Positions 27,201-36,519 of a DNA stretch of 64,000 nt are shown in pieces (positions within the stretch are counted from its first letter, which is position 1; every line of letters starts with the position of its first letter). Made by a program: the position numbers and the translations under genes. This DNA comes from Hofstenia miamia. Taxonomy: Eukaryota; Xenacoelomorpha; Acoela. The DNA is taken from assembly GCA_004352715.1 (NCBI GenBank), contig SCFE01000002.1:4403642-4467641 (forward strand). The letters run 5' to 3'. The notes under the pieces are model-generated. The model did no database searches. It had not been told where the DNA came from and saw only the letters and a program-made list of their open reading frames with translations.

Positions 27201-30200
27201 ATCAATTCAATGATATAGCATTAGTAATCGAAATCCTTAAATAAAAACACAGAAGGCACGCAAAACACAAGAAAGCAGGGCCTATACATTAAAATGATTT
27301 TAAAAATTTCAATTCTTCAGCAATTGTCTAAGCAGAGCATGTTTTTTGTGATAGAAGAAATTAATGAAGCCAGCAAGGTTGGGATTAATAAGCTCCATGC
27401 AAATGATGGTTATTTTTCAAATGCAATTGCCTATCTTAAGAAAAAAATGTTTGCAAAAAATCACGTATGCCGCATTTCTGTTGACTTTAGCTACGTAAAC
27501 TCATTATTGCTTTATAAAAATACGATTTCGGAAAGGAATGTTTATAACAAACTTACCAAATTAGTTTTGCAAAAATTTGTTTAAATTAAATTTTTTTACA
27601 AAGGCGTCTACTCTTTAATTGTCAATTCAAATTTCATGAAAATTTAGCTTACATTGCATGCTCCCGCTTAGGGGCTAATCAGATAATAATATCAATAATA
27701 TGCATAAGTTAGAACAAAAATTGACCATAATGTTTTTAAGGTTGTTTGCAAGAATATTCTCAGAACTATTATCAGGAATATTGCAGACATTCCATTCATG
27801 TACAGATTATAATTCGAATGGGTTTTTTGGGGCATTTGTATTGATTTTTTAAAAAACTTCAATGTTCATGAAGAAGGCTATTGAAAAATCTTCTTAATCA
27901 GCTCTAAGCAGGGATAGGGAATTGAAACTAAATGTCTGATGAAGTGGTTCTCATGAAACTTGAATTCACCTGTTGCTAAAATTGTAATCTGCAACTCTAA
28001 TTTTAACAAAAAATTGTTAAATATGATGCCTGACATAGTTTTTCGTTGACTTTGACCTTTCATAATACCCTGGCGATTTTGGCAATAATCACAAACTGAG
28101 TTTGAAACAAGTTGTGTTTCCAAATATTAGAATAGTAAAAAATACGATAAATAAGGAGAGGGAATAAAATCTGTCGAAATACGTCCAGTATAATGCTTCA
28201 AACTTAATCATTAGTCGTTGTATTATTCAATCAGAAATATTGAGGTTTATTGATAATTTGCTTCCTGAATTCAGAACGCAGAAATAATGCGGACAATCAG
28301 TAAATATAATAGTTGAAATTAATAAATTCTGACAAGCATTGTATCTGCTAATAACTTATTGGCTAATATACGAAGAAAATATCAACTTGAGGAAAACTTT
28401 ATGTTAGAACAGCGCGCGTCTTCTAGTGTAATTAGAAACTTAGTAATTTTTTAAAAATCACAAATGACATAAGCGTCGTTGCGTAAAAACCTACATCGAT
28501 TTTAACAAAACTCGTTTCTTCTAGGTTAAAGCTCAAAATTGAGAAAGTTCTTATCAGTTAGAACCAGCTTACTTTTTTACTACGTGAACACAGTTTGGGG
28601 TATATTTTGGACCCCCATATATATTATTTCGAATTACAATTAAATAAATGCATATATGAGGTTAATTAAGACATGATAAAATTAAATCGGCAAATGATAA
28701 AGTGCTTTAACAAAGTTCAGTTTCAATATTATAGCCTCAAATCATTTGCAATGGGCGAAGTAACAAATCCTAAAGGTATATTTTACCAAAAATTATTCAC
28801 GTTAATAGGGATAATTTCCCTACTTCCATATCAAAGGTTCGTGTTACAAGTAACACAGAAGAGTCCGCGCGAAATATGTACTTCCATCAATACTTATGCA
28901 GTAATCCCTTGTACGAGAAAGTTGGTTTGTTTGATTAATTGTTTAGTCTAGGGTTTGTATTAAGCAATAAAATGTATAGGCCCTGAAAAATGCACACTCT
29001 TACGATCCATAGTAGTTTGATCGATGAACGATTTGTTGAACCAAAAAAATACTAAAAATTTTTTTGATATGATAAAATTAACAGAATGCATTAATAACGA
29101 AAAATATATATTCATGCAATTTTCAGAGAGAAAAGCAATGGCGAGGAAATACACAAAACTGATAGATTTTGATATATACAAAAAACTATTGAACAAGAGA
29201 TAAATTGAACTCTTGGAAATTTGGGAGAGCCAGGTACAGTGTTCCATGGGAAGAAACTGCATCCTAGACAACACACCAACAAAATAAAGAAACACTATTG
29301 GAGTTTTCCTTCGGAGTAGATGTGAAGTGAAGAAACAGCACTTCTATTAAAAAAATATTAATTAGTGTTTAAGGGAATAACTAGCGGTGCAGAATTAAAA
29401 AATGGTGGGTAATACTAACTGCTGCACAGTAATTTAGAGTAGCATATATACAGGAGATTGTAAATAAAGGAAGAATTGTTCGAACACAGCCAGAGGGTTA
29501 ACGCAATAAATTTTCTTCAGTGAATATTTGAAACAGATTTGAAAGTTTATGACAAAGTACACTGCAATATAACCAGGATCAAGCAACCATCGCAGGAAAG
29601 CTGTGTATCTATTCATAAAAACGAAAGTGATTTTTTAAAAATACATGCAACCATGACAATCAAACTTTATCTTAAAATGCATTTATTTTCGACATGCTTT
29701 TTATTATAACCATCCGGTACACATAATTACCGAGATAAGACTAGGCAAGGGAATTGCGAGGAGAAGTCAAGGTTTTAAGACAGATAACTTATCGCTCCAC
29801 TGATGCAACTCATCAATACTTTGATTTTTAGTTAAACGGCGACGCATGGCAATTGATAAAACCGTAAGTTAGGAAAGGCACTTCGTTGATGCATTAGTTT
29901 TCAATCCCTCAGCTAATAGCGTTTACAAAAACATACGAATCACTATAACTTTGAAAAAGACACAAAAAGAAATAATGTAATAAATATGAACATAGTGACA
30001 CTTCGGAGCCAATGAACTAGGGTCCACTATTGCAATCAAATCTACATACTACAATTGGGTATGGTTCTGTAAGATTTGTTCGAAAAATGAATGTATTTGG
30101 AGACGAGCACTCGAATCTATTCAAGAATTAGAGTGCTCATATGTATCTAATTTAAAGTGAATACATATGAACTCGTGTCTGCACAGGAGTAAAGTTAGAA

Positions 30201-33200
30201 TATAAATGTTGCTTAACAACCAACAATTTACCACATACAACTTTCAGATAGTATTCAAAGTGATGTCGATGTCTTATGAAGAAGAAAGTTGAATTTTTAC
30301 GCGGATTTTTAAGCCCCACAACGTTGAATTAAACTCGAATTATTAATCGTTTACGGAAAATAATGCTTCTCCAAATTATGGTTTAACAAATATAAGTTGA
30401 ATGTAAAGAAAGGCATACCATGCCCAATAAGTGTATTTGATTTACAGAAAAATATTGGTATGAAGGAAGAAGGTTTGAGTATAAAAAAAGGTTAAGATTA
30501 AAACAGAGAATAGAAATTGATTGGAAATTGAAAAAATATTAACATCGATTGTTGCAATGCCAAAATCACACATTTGTAAAACTAAACAATATTCATAAAA
30601 TAGATTGCCGTATATACATAAATTTAGAGAAAGAAAATAATTGAAAATCTAGAGATAAACTGCTAAGTGGGACAGCAGATTTGGTGGTTTTGATGTTTGC
30701 TCACGGCGTTTTAAAGATCTTCTAATTACCATACATAAAGGGATTAATCTGACCCTTTCAGCTAATTATGCTCCACTTATTTGCCAATAATATAAAAACA
30801 ATTTTGCGTTTCCGTAGCTGTGAGTGAATAAATTAGCCCAGAAAATTGTTCACGCCAAATTATCAAATTAAAATGAATTGGTGAAATGGAAGTGAGAAAG
30901 TTAAGAAAAAAGTTTCAACTTTTGCTCATCAAGGTTCACAGCTTACGGAGCCCATTGGTATGAATTAGAATAGACAAGAGAATAAATCATAAATGACAAT
31001 ATCAAATTACTCTCATGACGAACGTCGGCTTTTCAGGTAGTGCAATGATAGCTTTAGCCTTCTGATTTTCATAAAACGACAAATTCAATTTCACAAATTA
31101 ACTTTTTCTCATAATAGAGAAACTTCATATTGGAAGCAATAAAACTAATAGACGCCATGTAGCCTTAATTGATTAAATATTGACGCCTATAAATGAGTAG
31201 TGAGGTAATAAAAAAACCATTTTTAGAAAATAGTTTGCAAAGCATCGCCTCATAATTATGCTAAATTCATACTCACATCAGGTACATGAACATTTTCGGT
31301 CAACGGGGTTCAAATGAATTCTTGGGAATTGTTAAATATGTAAACATCCTAGGATAGTCGATCCCGTGCTTATCAAATTTATCATTTCTCAGTCTAACGA
31401 TCACACTTGTCTAACGTCTAATTTACACTAAATGTGATCAGAAACATTCAAACTTCTTAACAAGGAAACAATAGACCAAATCACAAACTGCTAGCAGCGC
31501 AGATACACTACTCAGCAATACTGAATATGGCGGCATTTCATAGCAATTAAATATTAATTCGCAAAAAATAACTAAAAAGTTTATTATGAATAAAATGCTT
31601 TTATACTTTGATAAAGCTTAAACATGCTGTGCGAGTTAAAATGGTTTTAGTGTTTATTAGTAATTCATTAGAAATAATGGATATGGAAACTTACTTTGGT
31701 TTTCGAATTTCGCAGCGTTTTTTAGAATTGTGATTTCCTTTGACAAAGGTTCACTGTCAACCTCACAGTTAAACTCTACACCGTCGCCTTCTTTATAGAT
31801 ATGCGTGTCGCCACTTTGCTTTCTGCTCCCTGAGATCAACTGGGTGGTAAATGTTACTATTGGTTTATCTGAAATGAAGTATTTTATTATAAAAATCTAA
31901 TTCAAATTCTAAGTAAAAAGAATAAACTGCTTAAGCCCCTTTATAATGGCAATAGGTTTTTTCACATTTCGATGTCTATTAGGAAATTTCGAAATCCTGA
32001 AACATGGACACTTGTATTGGTGAACGTATTGAAAAGATTCACTATTCTTCATTGAAATTTCAATTTTGTAAAAAAATTTCAAATTCTCTCCATTCCTAAT
32101 ATTCAGGTAGTCAGGAAGTTAAAGGCACATGAGCGCAACAACTAACCTAACTATTTCTTATTATGTAGATAGATCGTGCACAAGGTCAGAAGTCGGGGCT
32201 AATTTTGTTAAGCATTTGTTGAGGCAATAAGCCTCTCTGACATGTAATAGCTTTGGAGGAAACTGATGATGGTGTAAACATTCATTCACAGACTATTACC
32301 TGAAACTAGATTATCGATAAATTGCCGAAATTCTGTTAAAATTTATTGGCACAGTGACAATAGGCAGGATACATGGAAAAGCTGTTTTCAGTAAGTATAA
32401 TTAGAATTATGCAAAAAATTATTTGTTTTGTTGAGTGCAGCCTTGACGTATCCCATGCAAGCACATTTGAATATTTCCATCCTCAACAGAGGAAGTGAAT
32501 TAAAAAAATTGCGGTTAATGTTCTCCATTATAAGATTAAAAGTTGGTCTAGTGTAAATTAAAAAAACTTTGAAACGATGTCTAATAGGATTACTAGGAGA
32601 AAATTTACATTTCAATTATCCTAGCAATTTGATACGAAACAAAATTAATGCAATAACATTTATCAAGCGTCCCCAGCTGTTACAAAACTGAACGCAGGTG
32701 GGCGGGTATAAGTAAACGACAATGCTTCAAACTTTTGAAACTCATAATCCGTTAAGAAATATTGAGTGCATTCGAATGCATTTTGAAACAATTCCCTTAA
32801 CCAAGTTCAACTTAGATTAGTAAACAATCTTTCTTTGAAGATAAATCAGTTAGTCTTTTAACGGCAATGTTCAACAATACGACTAAGCGATATTTTCAAA
32901 CAATTAATTTACTATTATTTCGCGATTATTTATCATAAAAAGAGAGGTTGTTTCTGTAAAACGTAACGTAAGACCGTAAGACAGAGTATTGGGACTTGAT
33001 AAGCCCCACAACAACCCCTGGAAAAACTTGAACATTTCAAATGGTAAATAAGCCTTACAAGCCTTACAGCTATGCCTGAATAGCATATTTCATTTTGCTA
33101 AACATGAATATGAAAATCACCCTCAATTAGCAAAATATAAAGGCAACAAGTGTGTCAAATTACAATGCTTCACAATATTAAAAATCAATAGCTTCTTTGG

Positions 33201-36200
33201 GTACCGCACATTTTTAGCTAAAATCTATTCAATATTAACCGATCATGATTGCATTCCTACAGAAAAAATTTCATTTACAATTTGACAATGGGGCGAAACT
33301 GAACTTTTTTAATAGAACGGTTATGTATGCGTAGAAAAATTAACTATATACATTTCTTAAAAATAGAAATACCAAAAGTCTGCGATTAATTTACTGTATC
33401 AAACAACTGTAGATAATATTAAAAATCAATAGCTTCTTTGGGTACCGCACATAATCAGCTCAAATCTATTCAATATTAGCCGATCATGATTGCATTCCTA
33501 CAGAAAAAATTTCATTTACAATTTGACAATGAAGCGAAACTGAACTTTTTTAATAGAACGGTTATGTATGCATAGAAAAATTACCTATATACATTTCTTA
33601 AAAATAGAAATACCAAAAGTCTGCGATTAATTTACTGTATCAAACAACTGTAGATAGTGAATAGCTTTGTACTATCAACACATTCAAATTACAAGGAAAA
33701 TCAAAACATCTCAACGAAATGTGAAAATTAACTGCTCTTGCAAAGGTATGCCAGGGAAAACGTTCACACAACAACACCAATATATCAAGTTCTGACATTA
33801 GACATAACAGTTCAATTGAAGTATGCTTATATTAGTTAATCCACGTGCAAAGAACGATATTCGGATACGTCTAGTTAAGCACTAAAGTCCATCGCATGGA
33901 ACTCTGCACTCTTTATATATGGAGAATAAAAATTTTACATCATCCTACGATTAGCTATTTAAGAAATTTAGAAACTTTTTGAGTTGAGAATAGTCAATGA
34001 GTAAAATATATTATTAAACTAACAGTGCACGGAAGAGCCATCCATTGCTTAGGATATCTTTTAGACGAGCTAGAGAACCAATATTCATACAGTACATGTC
34101 CTGCAATTGTATTACTTGCGAAGATGAAGGCAGTCAACATGAAACACAGCATCAAATCAGTAAAACTTTCAAAACATAGTAAAAAATAAAAAACCCAGGG
34201 TTAAGATGTCTAAAACCTATATATCCTATAATTCTATACATTGGTTTCTTTTTACAGTCCGATATATTTTGATGCAATTTTAATGCACCATTGGCCTCCT
34301 AAGTATCTTTAAGTTGCGGAATGATCCCGGCCCTTATGTATCGCTCGTCGAATGTTTTATATGATATGTCATGACAGGAAACTTTCGGGGTTGTATTACA
34401 GGATTGAAAAAGTGATACAGAATGTCGCAGCCTAGATTCTACTATATTTTATTGGAAATTTACTTGAAAAACTTGAAGCTTACTTCTCCTTCAGAGCAAG
34501 TGGAATAAAGTTTTCTGCTATAATCAGACTCTACCGTAGAATTCAATTGATAGCAAGGTAGCAATAAACACACTAACCCGCACAATAACTCTGATATTTA
34601 TCTATAATGTAAATCAAAGTAAACTTGATTCAAAGTTTGATAATTACTTACATAAAATGTACCAATACTATTGAGGCAACACTTTGTCTGGATAATGGTA
34701 GTCAACGCATGGTAAATTAATTTTTCAAAGTTTAACTTAACTAAATGATACTCGATAACTTCAAAAGAAGTGTTGGAGTTTGATTAAAATTCTGGACAAT
34801 TAGCGAGTTTAAACTTACACATTAAAGGCGGAGGCGATTAAATAATTGCTTTGATATTTGTAAGTTTATTTAAAAGTCATCACATGTTTTCTACTGCAAG
34901 CCATCCAGTCAAATGCACCACAAATCAGAAACATATGCAAAAATCGTGTAAAATAGGACATTTTGGCCACAAATTTGAAAACTTTTCACTTACTTAACCC
35001 ATAACTTCCCAGGAGTAGTCTAAATTTGTGATGGCTTAACAAAATAATTTTGAAACGCTTATAATAACTCATTAACTAATAAGGTATCCAAAATGCCTCC
35101 TTTTTAACTTATGCCTCATCTATCTACAGAAAAAACAACAACCGATGGTAATTGTTGCTCCCATTCAAATCGATTTTAGACGTTTTGACTTTAAATTTAG
35201 CTAAGGAGAGCATTACAGTTTTCGGAAAATCGACATTTTCATTGAAAAATGGTTATACTTTCAAGTTCAGAACTAATTTTAGAACAAATAATAACCATTG
35301 CATGAGAGCACATTCACTGATAGATGTGTTCACCTCCCAAGAACTTCACAATTCTGAATAGGGTTGGAAAGTATTATACAAAAATGTGAGCAAACCGCTT
35401 TGAATTCTTAAGGTAACTCTGGAACGTTCAGGTAAAACATATGTTCCTGCCCTCGGGCAATCGATTATGCGACTCAAATCTACTATAAAACAATATTTGT
35501 TATATACATTTTAAGAAGCAATTTTAATCTTACTAACCCAAGCAGTGTATTGCTTGTGCATTGAAAAGCTTAAGATAAAGGCTTCGCGGAGAACAAATGC
35601 TAGATGCGCGGCATAGAGGACTTGATCCAAAATAGAATTGATCATAATTAAATATGAAATTCTTTACATTTCAGAATATTAGATAGATGCGTAATCCTTT
35701 AGTGATGATTTTTTAATAAACTTTCGGATATAAATATAGCTCAAAATGTGGAAATTTGCGATTGAAGCCAGACTTTATAATAAGAAATATATTAAAAATC
35801 TCAAATTAATTTTCATTTAACCTGGCTTTTATGGGGACACGTAAAACCTGGATTCAATCGCGGTTTGAATTTAGTGTAAATTAAAAAATTTGGTGACAGT
35901 TGCGTTCGAAGTAATCTATTACCAGATAATATGAAATGAGACGGGGAGTATATTATATAGAGTAATCGAGCTTTCAAAGTTTGGAATAATCCGCAATTTG
36001 TCAATTGAAAATTCGATGAGAGGCTTTTTTATGGATTACTCCATGAGCGAGCGGTATATTTGATATTAGTCAATAAAGAAATTGTTGCAACTTTAATATT
36101 ACTCTATTTAAATCTTCAATTATAACTAATCATTATTTATAATGTCGAAAAGATAAAGTCAATATATATATATATATATATATATATATNNNNNNNNNNN

Positions 36201-36485
36201 NNNNNNNNNNNNNNNNNNNNNNNNNNNNNNNNNNNNNNNNNNNNNNNNNNNNNNNNNNNNNNNNNNNNNNNNNNNNNNNNNNNNNNNNNNNNNNNNNNNN
36301 NNNNNNNNNNNNNNNNNNNNNNNNNNNNNNNNNNNNNNNNNNNNNNNNNNNNNNNNNNNNNNNNNNNNNNNNNNNNNNNNNNNNNNNNNNNNNNNNNNNN
36401 NNNNNNNNNNNNNNNNNNNNNNNNNNNNNNNNNNNNNNNNNNNNNNNNNNNNNNNNNNNNNNNNNNNNNNNNNNNNNNNNNNNNN

Positions 36486-36519
<34 letters not shown>

